Of a stretch of DNA of 64,000 nucleotides, positions 1 to 8,258 are shown piece by piece; positions within the stretch are counted from its first letter, which is position 1; each line of letters opens with the position of its first letter. The stretch comes from Polyangiaceae bacterium (GTDB lineage Bacteria > Myxococcota_A > Polyangia > Polyangiales > Polyangiaceae). A program made the translations under genes and the position numbers. The notes beneath the pieces were generated by a model. That model worked only from the letters and a program-made list of their open reading frames with translations. It was not told the DNA's origin and made no database searches. The stretch covers positions 1-64,000 of the forward strand of contig JANXOF010000030.1 of NCBI GenBank assembly GCA_025353725.1, in the 5' to 3' direction.

Positions 1-114
1 GACGCGGACGACGCGGACGACGCGGACGACGCGGACGACGCGGACGACGCGGACGACGCGGACGACGCGGACGACGCGGACGACGCGGACGACGCGGACG
101 ACGCGGACGACGCG
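1..114 (+). repeat. 9-bp tandem repeat coding (Asp-Asp-Ala)n
   Basis: Twelve perfect copies of gacgacgcg run from 7 to 114, preceded by a partial copy at the window edge. The repeat is in frame with the downstream RNase E/G frame, giving an Asp-Asp-Ala tract. Copy number may be larger outside the window. Confidence 0.95.
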
Positions 115-1899
115 GACGCCAGCGACCGAAGCGAGAACGAAGAGCGCGGACTGCAGGACGCCAGCCAAAGAGACGGCGCAAGTAAAGGCAGCCTCGATGA
201 GGCTGCGCCCGCCAAAGCCACGTTGGCCAGTCGTGGACGAGGCCGAGGCCGTTCTTCCGGTCGGGACGACCTGCGAGACGGCGGCGACCTTCCGGGGTTC
301 ACGGTATCTGAGCCAGGTGAGCCCGTTCCGCGAGCCCCCACGCCAGCACGTACCGAGGACCGCGGCGGGCGAAGCGGTAGGCGCCGCCGGGGGCGAGGTC
401 GTGGCGGGGAAGCTCGCGTCGCGAGCAACGTCGTCGTGCCGAACGACACTCACGCGCCGCGTGGGCCGGGACGCGCCGACAATCGAGGCGGAGGCGGGCG
501 CCCGAACGACGTCCGCGGAGGTGGTCGAACGAGCGATGCACGTGGAGGCGGAGGCGCAGGCCCGCGTCCCGACAACCGTGGTGGTGGTGGTGGAAGTGGC
601 GGTAACCGTGATCGTCGGGGCGGACGACCGACTCAAGGCGGTCATGCCGGTCACGGACGGAGCGATGGCTTGCCCGGTCGTATCTCGAAAACGACGCCGA
701 TTCGGGACGTCGTTCGTGAAGGGCAAGAGATTATCGTTCAGGTCACCAAAGACCCCATCGGTACAAAAGGGGCTCGTTGCTCGAGCCATATCTCCCTCCC
801 TGGGCGCTACGTTGTCTATCTGCCCACCGTCGACCACATAGGAATTTCCAAACGCATCGGCTCCGATAGAGAGCGCGCGCGTCTCCGCGAGGCCATCGAG
901 GCCATGAAGCCCCCGTCGGGCGGGTTGATCGTTCGGACTGTCGCCGAAGGGCTCACGAAGAAGGGGCTCAAGCAAGACGTTGGTTATCTCGTCCGCTTGT
1001 GGGGCGAAATTGCGAAAAAACGCGAAGGCGCGCACTCTCCGTACGTTCTTTCGAGCGAGCTTGACCTGGTTTTGAAGGTCGCGCGCGACCTTTTCACGGA
1101 CGACGTCGACGAGGTGGTGATCGACGACAAGCAACAGTACGAGCGGCTTTGCCGCTTCGTGGAGATGTTCGCTCCGGACCGCGTGAAAGACGTAAAGTTC
1201 TACGACGAAGACGAGCCTATTTTCGACGAATACGGGATCGAAGACGAAATCCAGCGCGCGCTCTCGCGTAAAGTTCCTCTTCCCTCGGGCGGTCATCTGG
1301 TCATCGATCAGGCCGAGGCGCTGACCGCTATCGACGTCAATACGGGCCGGTTCGTCGGTAAAGGCTCGAAGGACATGGAGGAGACCATCCTCAAAACGAA
1401 TCTCGAGGCGGTAAGCGAAATTGCTTACCAACTTCGCTTTCGTAATATCGGAGGTTTGATCATTCTCGACCTCATCGATATGGATCTCCACAAGAACCGG
1501 GAGAAGGTGCGTCGCACTCTCGACGACTTGCTGCAGAAAGATAAAGCGAAGACGACGCTCAATCGTATCTCGGAGCTTGGGCTTATTGAGATGACGCGTA
1601 AGCGTACGCGCGAGAGCCTTGGTCGGCTCATGCACGAGCCTTGCTTCTACTGCGACGGCACTGGCCACTTGCAATCGAAGGAGACCGTCGCTTACGAGAT
1701 CATGAGAGAATTACGCCGTAAAAAGGGTACGCTCCCAGGTTACTCCGTAGTCGTGAATGCTCACCCGGCCGTCGTGGATGTTCTGAACTCCACGGAGAAG
1801 GGCTCCGTGATCGATGCCGAAAACAAGTACATGCGAAAGATCGTTATCGTGCCGCGCAAGGAATATCACCTTGAGCAGTTCGACCTGGTCGGTAAGTAG
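1..1899 (+). CDS. Ribonuclease E/G family protein, 5' end outside window
   Basis: Endoribonuclease of the RNase E/G family, acting in rRNA maturation and mRNA decay in the cytoplasm. The reading frame is open from base 1, so the gene enters from the left; a TTG at 223 is only an internal candidate start. The N-terminal part is an acidic (DDA)n tract followed by a long Arg/Gly-rich low-complexity region. The conserved core follows from about base 700: an S1-like segment (VTKDPIGTKGAR, HIGISKRI), the catalytic DNase I-like part with IDVNTG near 1330 and LDLIDMD near 1470 (equivalents of E. coli RNase E D303 and D346), and a Zn-link-like EPCFYCDGTG near 1640. It ends soon after the Zn-link, as RNase G does, so the disordered extension is N-terminal rather than C-terminal. 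Confidence 0.93.
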   Translation, partial: DADDADDADDADDADDADDADDADDADDADDADDADDADASDRSENEERGLQDASQRDGASKGSLDEAAPAKATLASRGRGRGRSSGRDDLRDGGDLPGFTVSEPGEPVPRAPTPARTEDRGGRSGRRRRGRGRGGEARVASNVVVPNDTHAPRGPGRADNRGGGGRPNDVRGGGRTSDARGGGGAGPRPDNRGGGGGSGGNRDRRGGRPTQGGHAGHGRSDGLPGRISKTTPIRDVVREGQEIIVQVTKDPIGTKGARCSSHISLPGRYVVYLPTVDHIGISKRIGSDRERARLREAIEAMKPPSGGLIVRTVAEGLTKKGLKQDVGYLVRLWGEIAKKREGAHSPYVLSSELDLVLKVARDLFTDDVDEVVIDDKQQYERLCRFVEMFAPDRVKDVKFYDEDEPIFDEYGIEDEIQRALSRKVPLPSGGHLVIDQAEALTAIDVNTGRFVGKGSKDMEETILKTNLEAVSEIAYQLRFRNIGGLIILDLIDMDLHKNREKVRRTLDDLLQKDKAKTTLNRISELGLIEMTRKRTRESLGRLMHEPCFYCDGTGHLQSKETVAYEIMRELRRKKGTLPGYSVVVNAHPAVVDVLNSTEKGSVIDAENKYMRKIVIVPRKEYHLEQFDLVGK

Positions 1900-1914
1900 G
1901 CGAGAGGCGAACCG

Positions 1915-2223
1915 ATGACCGAGCGGGAAGAGAACAAGCGCGAGGGCGAGCGCGTGACCATAAACAAGGAGTTCGAGTCATTCGACGCGTTCATCCAAGA
2001 ATACGTCACGAATATCTCGCGCACGGGCGTGTTTATTCGCGCGCAATACCCGCTCCAAGTCGGCACACAGGTCAACCTCCGCTTCACCGTCATCATGGAG
2101 GACATCGAAACTATCGAGGGCCTCGGCGAAGTCGTACGCGTCGAGAAGGACGGCATGGGGGTGGTCTTTCGCGAGTTGTCCGGTTACTCGAAAGATCTCA
2201 TCGACAAGCTCCTGACGGCGTGA
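1915..2223 (+). CDS. PilZ domain protein (myxobacterial type)
   Basis: Small 102-residue protein made almost entirely of a PilZ domain, the usual c-di-GMP receptor fold. REGER near residue 9 is the RxxxR switch and NISRTG near residue 34 corresponds to the D/NxSxxG motif, so c-di-GMP binding is plausible. No signal peptide or membrane segment is seen. It lies 15 bases after the RNase gene and may be co-transcribed with it. Known relatives affect motility or development in myxobacteria, but the target cannot be read from the sequence. Confidence 0.85.
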   Translation: MTEREENKREGERVTINKEFESFDAFIQEYVTNISRTGVFIRAQYPLQVGTQVNLRFTVIMEDIETIEGLGEVVRVEKDGMGVVFRELSGYSKDLIDKLLTA

Positions 2224-2337
2224 CTGTGTGATCGCGTAAGCGTCGCGCGGGCCGCAAAGGAGGCGACGACGGCGCTTCCGTGTTCGCCGCGCTTTGGTAT
2301 GCTGCAGGCCGTGAGATCACCCACTCGACCTACCGCG

Positions 2338-2709
2338 ATGTCTCCGAGCGCCTTGTTTGCCTTGCCTGCTTTTGCGCTCTTTTTTCTGACGCTGACGCTT
2401 GCAGCATGTGGCGGAACCATGCCGCCTCCTTCCGACCGCCTTGCGTCGGCTGAAGCTGCGACGCGGAGTGCACGAGAGCTCGGCGCGGAGAAAGAGCCCA
2501 AAGCCGCGCTGCACATGAAGCTCGCTCAAGAGCAAATCGAGCTTGCGAAGAAGCTCACGACCGACGGAGAGAATCGTCGGGCTGACCTCGTTCTCCAGCG
2601 CGCGAGCTCTGATGCGGAGTTGTCGGTGATGTTGGCGAAGGAAAACAACGCGAACGGCGAGGCTCAAAAAGCCAAAGAAAAAGTGAACCAGATGAAGAGC
2701 GGAAAGTGA
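2338..2709 (+). CDS. DUF4398-like lipoprotein
   Basis: Short lipoprotein of about 123 residues with a hydrophobic signal (ALFALPAFALFFLTL) and lipobox LAAC, followed by an alpha-helical, charged body (LASAEAATRSARELGA, LAQEQIELAKKL) typical of DUF4398 periplasmic proteins. An in-frame ATG at 2299 also exists, but the signal sequence fits better from 2338. Its stop lies just ahead of the OmpA-family gene, and the two are probably co-transcribed outer-envelope components. Confidence 0.75.
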   Translation: MSPSALFALPAFALFFLTLTLAACGGTMPPPSDRLASAEAATRSARELGAEKEPKAALHMKLAQEQIELAKKLTTDGENRRADLVLQRASSDAELSVMLAKENNANGEAQKAKEKVNQMKSGK

Positions 2710-2720
2710 GGAGTTGCCTG

Positions 2721-3581
2721 ATGAACGCAAGGCTTGCGTCTGCTTTGTCGCTCGCATCCCTCGTTGCAGGATGTGGCTCCACGCTGCCTCCGAAGGAACT
2801 CGTGGACGCTCGAGCCTCCTATCAGTCGGCGTGCAAGGGACCCGCCGCTCAGCAGAGTCCAGCGGAACTTCACGTCGCGAAACAGTCGCTCGATGTCGCG
2901 GAGCGAGCGTTCGCCGACGACGGCGATTCCTCGAGCACCAAAGACTTCGCCTACATTGCGACACGAAAGGCGCAGCTTGCCGATGCTTCAGCCCGTGCGG
3001 ACCTCGCCGTGAAAGAGCGCGAAACCGCCGAGCGGGAGGCGCAAAGCGTCCAGGCGTCACAGTTGTCTGATGCGCGATCGCAGCTGAGTACGACAAAAAG
3101 CAGCCTCGAAAAGACGCAAGAGCAACTGGCTCGCGAGAAAGCTGCCCGCGAAGAAGCCGAAAAGAAGGCCGCACTGGCGATGGCCGACCTTCAGCGCTTG
3201 GCAAGTGTGAAGCAGGAGTCCCGCGGAATGGTGATCACGCTTTCAGGGTCTGTGCTCTTCGCGACGAACGAATCGACGTTGCTACCCGCCGCAGTGCTGA
3301 AGCTCAATGACGTCGCCGACGCACTCATTAAAGGAAATCCTGACGCGAACATTACGATTGAAGGGCATACCGACTCGCAGGGCCAGCGCGCGTACAATAT
3401 GGACCTCGGCCAGCAGCGCGCTGACGCCGTGAAGTCTCAACTCGTCGCACGCTCAGTCGCCGCCGATCGCATCAAAGCTATTGGCATTGGTCCGGATCGA
3501 CCTCTTGCAGAGAACAAGACAGCGGAGGGTCGTGCGAACAACCGACGCGTAGAGATCATCGTTGAGCCAAGTCGTAAATAG
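2721..3581 (+). CDS. OmpA-family lipoprotein (DUF4398-like N-terminus)
   Basis: Peptidoglycan-associated lipoprotein. The start at 2721 has a GAGGAG Shine-Dalgarno about seven bases upstream; a GTG at 2706 is less likely. The protein has a signal peptide with lipobox LVAGC, a helical DUF4398-like and coiled-coil region rich in Glu/Lys/Ala, then a C-terminal OmpA domain with VLFATNESTLLP, IEGHTDSQG and the NNRRVEI end, which bind diaminopimelate in peptidoglycan. It should tether the outer membrane to the cell wall. It follows a smaller DUF4398-like lipoprotein by 11 bases. Confidence 0.9.
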   Translation: MNARLASALSLASLVAGCGSTLPPKELVDARASYQSACKGPAAQQSPAELHVAKQSLDVAERAFADDGDSSSTKDFAYIATRKAQLADASARADLAVKERETAEREAQSVQASQLSDARSQLSTTKSSLEKTQEQLAREKAAREEAEKKAALAMADLQRLASVKQESRGMVITLSGSVLFATNESTLLPAAVLKLNDVADALIKGNPDANITIEGHTDSQGQRAYNMDLGQQRADAVKSQLVARSVAADRIKAIGIGPDRPLAENKTAEGRANNRRVEIIVEPSRK

Positions 3582-3599
3582 TCGAATTAGCCGTCACGC

Positions 3600-4256
3600 A
3601 TGCTCACGATAAAGCTCGTTAGGCACGGGGAGTCGGAGGCCAACACGGGGACAGTTTCACCACAAGAGGTTGGTGACCACGAAATCTCCCTTTCCGCGCG
3701 CGGATACGAGCAGGCGCGCGCGGCGGGGGGCGTCCTTGGGTCTGCATTTCTGACGGATTCGCTCGTGTACTCGTCTCCCTACCGCCGCACGCGGCAAACG
3801 TTGAACGCTCTCCTCGACGGCGCGAGCACGGGTTCCGGGGCGGATTTGCGATCCTTGGTCAAAACGTACGAAGACCCGCGGTTGCGGGAGGTCGAGCATG
3901 GCTACGACCCGCTTCCTCTCCAGGAGGAGCTGCGCAAGCGACACGGCTGGTTTTACTATCGCTTTCGCGGCGGTGAGAGTCCCGCCGATTGCTTTGATCG
4001 CACCTCGAGCTTTCTCGAGTCGATGATGCGGGGGGCGGAACGAAAGCAGGTCGACCGTATTTTGATCGTCACGCACGGACTGCTGATTCGCTGTTTCGTG
4101 ATGCGCTTTCTCCATTTGTCTGTGGAGGAATTCGATTCTCTCGCGAACCCTCCGAACTGCGCGATTGTCACGCTCGCGGACAAGGCGACGCTCGGCGAAA
4201 CGCAATTTGTGTCCGGCAAGTGGGGGGTCGCCGGGCTCTCGCTCCGCGCGCCTTAG
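3600..4256 (+). CDS. Histidine phosphatase family protein
   Basis: Member of the phosphoglycerate-mutase-like histidine phosphatase superfamily, 218 residues. The N-terminal catalytic motif VRHGESEAN supplies the phospho-accepting His, SSPYRRTRQT the second Arg segment, and ILIVTHGLLIR the distal His. A substrate cannot be assigned. It ends one base before the convergent stop of the kinase on the other strand. Confidence 0.88.
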   Translation: MLTIKLVRHGESEANTGTVSPQEVGDHEISLSARGYEQARAAGGVLGSAFLTDSLVYSSPYRRTRQTLNALLDGASTGSGADLRSLVKTYEDPRLREVEHGYDPLPLQEELRKRHGWFYYRFRGGESPADCFDRTSSFLESMMRGAERKQVDRILIVTHGLLIRCFVMRFLHLSVEEFDSLANPPNCAIVTLADKATLGETQFVSGKWGVAGLSLRAP

Positions 4257-4257
4257 G

Positions 4258-5412
4258 TCAACGCTCGTTGCCTGAAGGCGACGGCTCGGTCGGGTCTTGT
4301 GGCTTGTGAAGTGCACGCAACACAGTCGCCCCGACCAAGACGGTAATTGCCGCCACGACGAGCGTGAGGAGAAGGCCGCGCGCGACGGGCCGCGTCGACC
4401 GCGTCGTCGACACGCTGGCGAGCGATGGGCGCGAGCGCATCGGCGAGGGAGCCGTGCCGACGTTCATCGTGGCGTGGATCTGCTCGATGCTGGTGCGACC
4501 GCGGCGCGAGGCAAAGGGCGCAAGGGCTTCGGCGACGTGCGCCACGGTCGCGTACCGCGCGGCCTTGTCCTGGGCGAGGCAACGCTCGACCACGTCAGCG
4601 AATCCCTCCGGCACGTCTGACGCGAGGCTCCGCACCGGAGTCAGTCCGTCGATGGCCATGGAGGCCAGGATTGAGACGGGAGAGTTTCCCTTGAATGCGG
4701 TTTGACCCGTTACCAGGCGATAGAGCAGCGCACCTAGTGAAAAGATGTCTGACCGCTCGTCGACGTCGCGCGCACTTGTCATCTGCTCTGGCGACATGTA
4801 GCCGGGAGAGCCAAGCGCAACGCCTTCACTCGTAAGGTCGCCTCCGCGTGGTCCACTGTTCGACCCCGTGCTGCGGTCGTCGAGGATCTTCGAAATGCCG
4901 AAATCGAGTACTTTTATGCTTGTCGTTCCGCCTGCCCCGCGGGCCAGGAAAAGGTTTGCGGGTTTGAGGTCACGATGAACCATGCCCATGGCGTGGGCTT
5001 CCGCTACCGCTTCGCTTGCCTCGAGGATGTAGTCGACCGCGACCTCAACAGGCAGCCTGGAACTCTTCGCGACGACGAAGGAGAGGTCCTCACCGTCGAG
5101 GTGCTCCATGACGATGTAGGGAGTGTCGTCCTCCAAGGAGCCTACGTCGATGACGCGGGCCACGTGCGCGTTCTTGAGGCGTACGAGAAGCCGTGCCTCG
5201 CGCTGAAATCGAGCCAGCGCTTCGGGGCTTGCCTCGCGCAGGAACTTGATGGCGACACGTTGGTCGAGCTCAATGTGGGTCGCCGCGACCACGACGCCCA
5301 TCCCGCCGGTGCCGATAACGCCGTCGATCCGGTACTTCTCCGCGACGATCTGACCCACCGACAGCTCGAACACCGGCTCATTGTCACACACCGCGCGCCG
5401 ACGCGGTATCAT
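4258..5412 (-). CDS. Ser/Thr protein kinase, membrane anchored
   Basis: Hanks-type kinase of 384 residues. Visible are the Gly-rich loop GTGGMG (34-39), VAIKF with the ATP-binding Lys56, HRDLKPAN (146-153), DFG (170-172) and an APE-like SPEQM segment. After the kinase domain there is a Ser/Arg-rich linker and one hydrophobic segment (LLLTLVVAAITVLVGATVL) near residues 345-363, then a short tail, so the kinase faces the cytoplasm with almost no sensor outside. The gene is divergent from the next kinase with 14 bases between the starts, so their promoters must overlap coding sequence. A GTG start some 40 bases further in is possible. Confidence 0.92.
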   Translation of the reverse strand: MIPRRRAVCDNEPVFELSVGQIVAEKYRIDGVIGTGGMGVVVAATHIELDQRVAIKFLREASPEALARFQREARLLVRLKNAHVARVIDVGSLEDDTPYIVMEHLDGEDLSFVVAKSSRLPVEVAVDYILEASEAVAEAHAMGMVHRDLKPANLFLARGAGGTTSIKVLDFGISKILDDRSTGSNSGPRGGDLTSEGVALGSPGYMSPEQMTSARDVDERSDIFSLGALLYRLVTGQTAFKGNSPVSILASMAIDGLTPVRSLASDVPEGFADVVERCLAQDKAARYATVAHVAEALAPFASRRGRTSIEQIHATMNVGTAPSPMRSRPSLASVSTTRSTRPVARGLLLTLVVAAITVLVGATVLRALHKPQDPTEPSPSGNER

Positions 5413-5426
5413 CCTTAGGACCGCCG

Positions 5427-6356
5427 ATGCGTGTCCTTGCTGAACGCTACGAACTTCATGAGCGCATCGGTCGCGGGGCCATGGGCGAAGTGTGGTCCGC
5501 CACCGATGTGACGACGGGCGCGGACGTCGCCGTCAAGGTCGCGCAACAGTGGGCGCTTGAAGACCCGGGGCTCGTCGAACGCTTTGAGCGGGAGAGCACG
5601 CTGCTTCGACGTCTTGCGAGTCCCTTCGTTTGCGCGCTGATCGCTTCTGGAAGGGACGCTGACGGCCAGCCTTTCATCGTCGTCGAACGACTTCAGGGTG
5701 AGACGCTCGAGCAGCTGCTCGCGAGGGAAGGATATTTGCCAATGGCGACGGTGGGGTGCATCGCCGACGAGCTCCTCCAGGCACTTGTTCTCGCGCATTC
5801 GGCAGGGATTATTCATCGCGACTTGAGTCCGTCGAATGTCTTCCTGCATCGCACACCGGCGGGTGAGGCCATCACGAAAGTCCTCGATTTCGGGATTGCA
5901 AAAGTCGTGGGCCCAGAGGCCGAGTCGGGGGCGCCGCGGACGGGGCATCGCGTAACGATGGGCTCGCTTCCGTACGTTGCCCCGGAGCAGCTCGGCGACA
6001 GTGCACGGGCCGGGCCGCGCGCCGATCTTTATGCGTTGGGTACGCTTATTTTTAGGGCGTTGACGGGGCAGTTGCCTTACGGAACCGCAAAGGGCATGGC
6101 CCTCATTGCACTCAAGCGCGAAAGCGAAGCGCTGAGCATCGATGAAGCGACCGGTGAGACATGGCCTGCGCAGCTTCGTTCGTTCCTTGCTAAAACCATC
6201 GCTCGTTCGCCCTCGAAACGCTACGCCTCGGCGGAATTGGCGCTCGCGGCGTGGCGGGAGGCCGTGCACGGAAAAGGACCACGCGTGGTGATGCCCGAAG
6301 GGCTGCGTGACTCGACTCCGACGTTGACACTCCACGGCCCTGGCGGAAAAAAGTAG
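5427..6356 (+). CDS. Soluble Ser/Thr protein kinase with HRDLSPSN loop
   Basis: Kinase domain of 309 residues without membrane segment. GRGAMG (15-20), Lys37 and DFG (154-156) are present. The catalytic loop reads HRDLSPSN (130-137): the usual Lys after HRDL is Ser, while the catalytic Asp and the Mg-binding Asn remain, so activity may be reduced or altered rather than lost. The gene sits 11 bases before an FHA-sigma54 activator. FHA domains bind phosphothreonine, so the two are likely a kinase and its phospho-reading transcription factor. Confidence 0.9.
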   Translation: MRVLAERYELHERIGRGAMGEVWSATDVTTGADVAVKVAQQWALEDPGLVERFERESTLLRRLASPFVCALIASGRDADGQPFIVVERLQGETLEQLLAREGYLPMATVGCIADELLQALVLAHSAGIIHRDLSPSNVFLHRTPAGEAITKVLDFGIAKVVGPEAESGAPRTGHRVTMGSLPYVAPEQLGDSARAGPRADLYALGTLIFRALTGQLPYGTAKGMALIALKRESEALSIDEATGETWPAQLRSFLAKTIARSPSKRYASAELALAAWREAVHGKGPRVVMPEGLRDSTPTLTLHGPGGKK

Positions 6357-6367
6357 GAGCAATTGAA

Positions 6368-7687
6368 ATGGCGACCACGGTATTTTCGACGCAACTCCTC
6401 GAATTCAAAGGTGGCTGCATTCGGTGCGAAGGAGCCACGAAGGAGCAGTCGCTTATCGTGGGTCCAGAACCCGTGGTGATCGGACGCGATAGCGCCTGCC
6501 ATCTCGTCGTCGAAGGGACTGGTATCTCGTCGATGCACGCAGAGTTCGTGGCGACGTCGCGGGGGGTGCGCTTGCGCGATCTCGGGAGTAAAAACGGGAC
6601 TTGGGTAGGAGATCTTCGCGTGACGGAGGCTACCCTAACGGCGTCGACGAGCTTCTGGATCGGCCGGACCGAGATGCTCTTCGAGGTACGGAAGGCTGAA
6701 AAAATAGAGCTCCCCGACATTGAGCAATTCGGACCTCTGTACGGCACGAGTGCGCCCATGCGTGACCTCTTTCGACGCCTCCAAAAGGGCGCAAGCACAG
6801 ACCTTACCGTGCTTGTTCAGGGCGAAACGGGTACCGGTAAAGAGCTCGTTGCCCAGGCGGTTCACAGCGCGAGTGAGCGCCGCGAGGGCCCCTTTGTCAT
6901 CGTCGATTGTGGGGCTATAGCGCCTACGCTCGCCGAAGCGACGTTGTTCGGTCACGAGGCGGGCGCGTTTACGGGGGCTACGTCGACGCGGATGTCGCCG
7001 TTCCTTGAGGCGAACGGCGGAACTATTTTTCTCGACGAGCTCGGCGAGTTGCCACTCGAGGTACAACCAAAATTGCTGCGTGCGCTTGCTGAGCGACGCG
7101 TAAAAGCCGTCGGCAGCAATACGTATAAGCCCTTCGATGCACGCGTTATCGCGGCGACGCGTCGCGATCTCGAGTCCGCCGTGAACGCAGGAACCTTCCG
7201 AAGCGATCTCTACTTTCGCCTCGCGCAGGTCCGCGCCTCGGTGCCGCCGCTAAGACAGCGTGTCGAGGATGTGCCCGGACTCATTAAACACGTCCTCGAG
7301 CAGCACGGGGCGAAGGGCGCTTGGCGCCGTGTCAACCGCTCGACGCTCGAGCGCCTTCTTCGTTATGATTGGCCCGGTAATGTGCGCGAACTACGGAACG
7401 CCGTAGCCGTCGCGCTCGCACTCAGTGAGGAGGGCGAGCCGCTGGACATCGCGGGCGCCCTCGGCTTGAAGGCGCTAAAAGGAAAGGCCATCGAAGCCAC
7501 GGCCGTTCGCGCGTATCATGACGCGAAGCGTGACGCGCTCACTCACTTCGAGCGGGCGTACTTCAAGCAACTTCACGATGCGACGAACGGGAACGTCGCC
7601 GAAATCTCGCGGCGAACGGGTCTCCAGCGCACGCACGTTCGCAAGTACCTGCGCATGCATGGCTTCCGCGCTCCCCGACAGGCTTAG
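6368..7687 (+). CDS. FHA domain sigma54-dependent transcriptional activator
   Basis: Enhancer-binding protein of 439 residues. An N-terminal FHA domain (about 25-105; IGRDSACHLV, SSMHAEF, GSKNGTWVG) replaces the usual receiver domain. The AAA+ domain has Walker A GETGTGKE (152-159), the sigma54-contacting GAFTGA loop (199-204) and Walker B GGTIFLDE (217-224). The C-terminal Fis-type helix-turn-helix (NVAEISRRTGLQRTHVRKYL) binds DNA. It should activate sigma54 promoters in response to phosphothreonine made by a Ser/Thr kinase, most simply the one directly upstream. Such FHA-EBPs are typical of myxobacteria. Confidence 0.95.
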   Translation: MATTVFSTQLLEFKGGCIRCEGATKEQSLIVGPEPVVIGRDSACHLVVEGTGISSMHAEFVATSRGVRLRDLGSKNGTWVGDLRVTEATLTASTSFWIGRTEMLFEVRKAEKIELPDIEQFGPLYGTSAPMRDLFRRLQKGASTDLTVLVQGETGTGKELVAQAVHSASERREGPFVIVDCGAIAPTLAEATLFGHEAGAFTGATSTRMSPFLEANGGTIFLDELGELPLEVQPKLLRALAERRVKAVGSNTYKPFDARVIAATRRDLESAVNAGTFRSDLYFRLAQVRASVPPLRQRVEDVPGLIKHVLEQHGAKGAWRRVNRSTLERLLRYDWPGNVRELRNAVAVALALSEEGEPLDIAGALGLKALKGKAIEATAVRAYHDAKRDALTHFERAYFKQLHDATNGNVAEISRRTGLQRTHVRKYLRMHGFRAPRQA

Positions 7688-8142
7688 TCGCTCGTAGTCG
7701 TCGCGTCTTGGACGTTTGCGGCCTCGAGTTCGGCGATGTCGAATTTAGTCATTTTCATCATTGCCTTGGCGACATTGTTGGCATTCGGTCCCGTCATGAG
7801 TTCGGGTAGGGCGGCAGGAATAATCTGCCACGAAACTCCGAACCTGTCCGTTAGCCAGCCGCATCTCTGCGCTTTGCCGCCCTCCAGTAGAAGCGTCCAA
7901 TAGCGGTCAATTTCCGGCTGATTTTCGCAAGGAATAACAAGAGAGATCGCGGGAGTAATCGCGTAGTGAGGTCCGCCATTGAGCGCTACGAAGCTGCGGC
8001 CGGCGAGCGTGAATGCGACCGTCAAGACTTTGCCTCCCATTCGAGCGGTCCGGTCGATCCGGCTTTCTGGAAACACTTCGATGTAAAAGTTCGCAGCTTC
8101 TTCGCTTTGACCATCAAACCAGAGGCAGGTTCCAATATTCAT
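7684..8142 (-). CDS. VOC family protein (PhnB-like)
   Basis: 152-residue glyoxalase/VOC-fold protein of the PhnB/3-demethylubiquinone-methyltransferase-like group: CLWFDGQSEEAANFYIEVFP at the N-terminus, FVALNGGP in the middle and WLTDRFGVSWQIIP near the C-terminus. These proteins are usually dimeric, and the substrate cannot be predicted. Its stop overlaps by four bases the end of the convergent sigma54 activator gene. Confidence 0.88.
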   Translation of the reverse strand: MNIGTCLWFDGQSEEAANFYIEVFPESRIDRTARMGGKVLTVAFTLAGRSFVALNGGPHYAITPAISLVIPCENQPEIDRYWTLLLEGGKAQRCGWLTDRFGVSWQIIPAALPELMTGPNANNVAKAMMKMTKFDIAELEAANVQDATTTSD

Positions 8143-8258
8143 TCGCGTTGTCCTTGTTCATTTCGGCTAGGCAGGTTCGTGCACAGAGATGGTTTTGGCG
8201 AGCTCGTCGCTGGGCCTGAAATTCGTGAGTTTTTCTCAAGAAGCCGAAGATCTTGTCG

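Noticed and set aside
1-120. CRISPR or minisatellite array
   Set aside because: The unit is only 9 bp with no spacers and is coding (DDA)n in frame with the RNase gene.
5415-6362. Minus-strand frame of 315 codons
   Set aside because: Antisense shadow of the soluble kinase gene.
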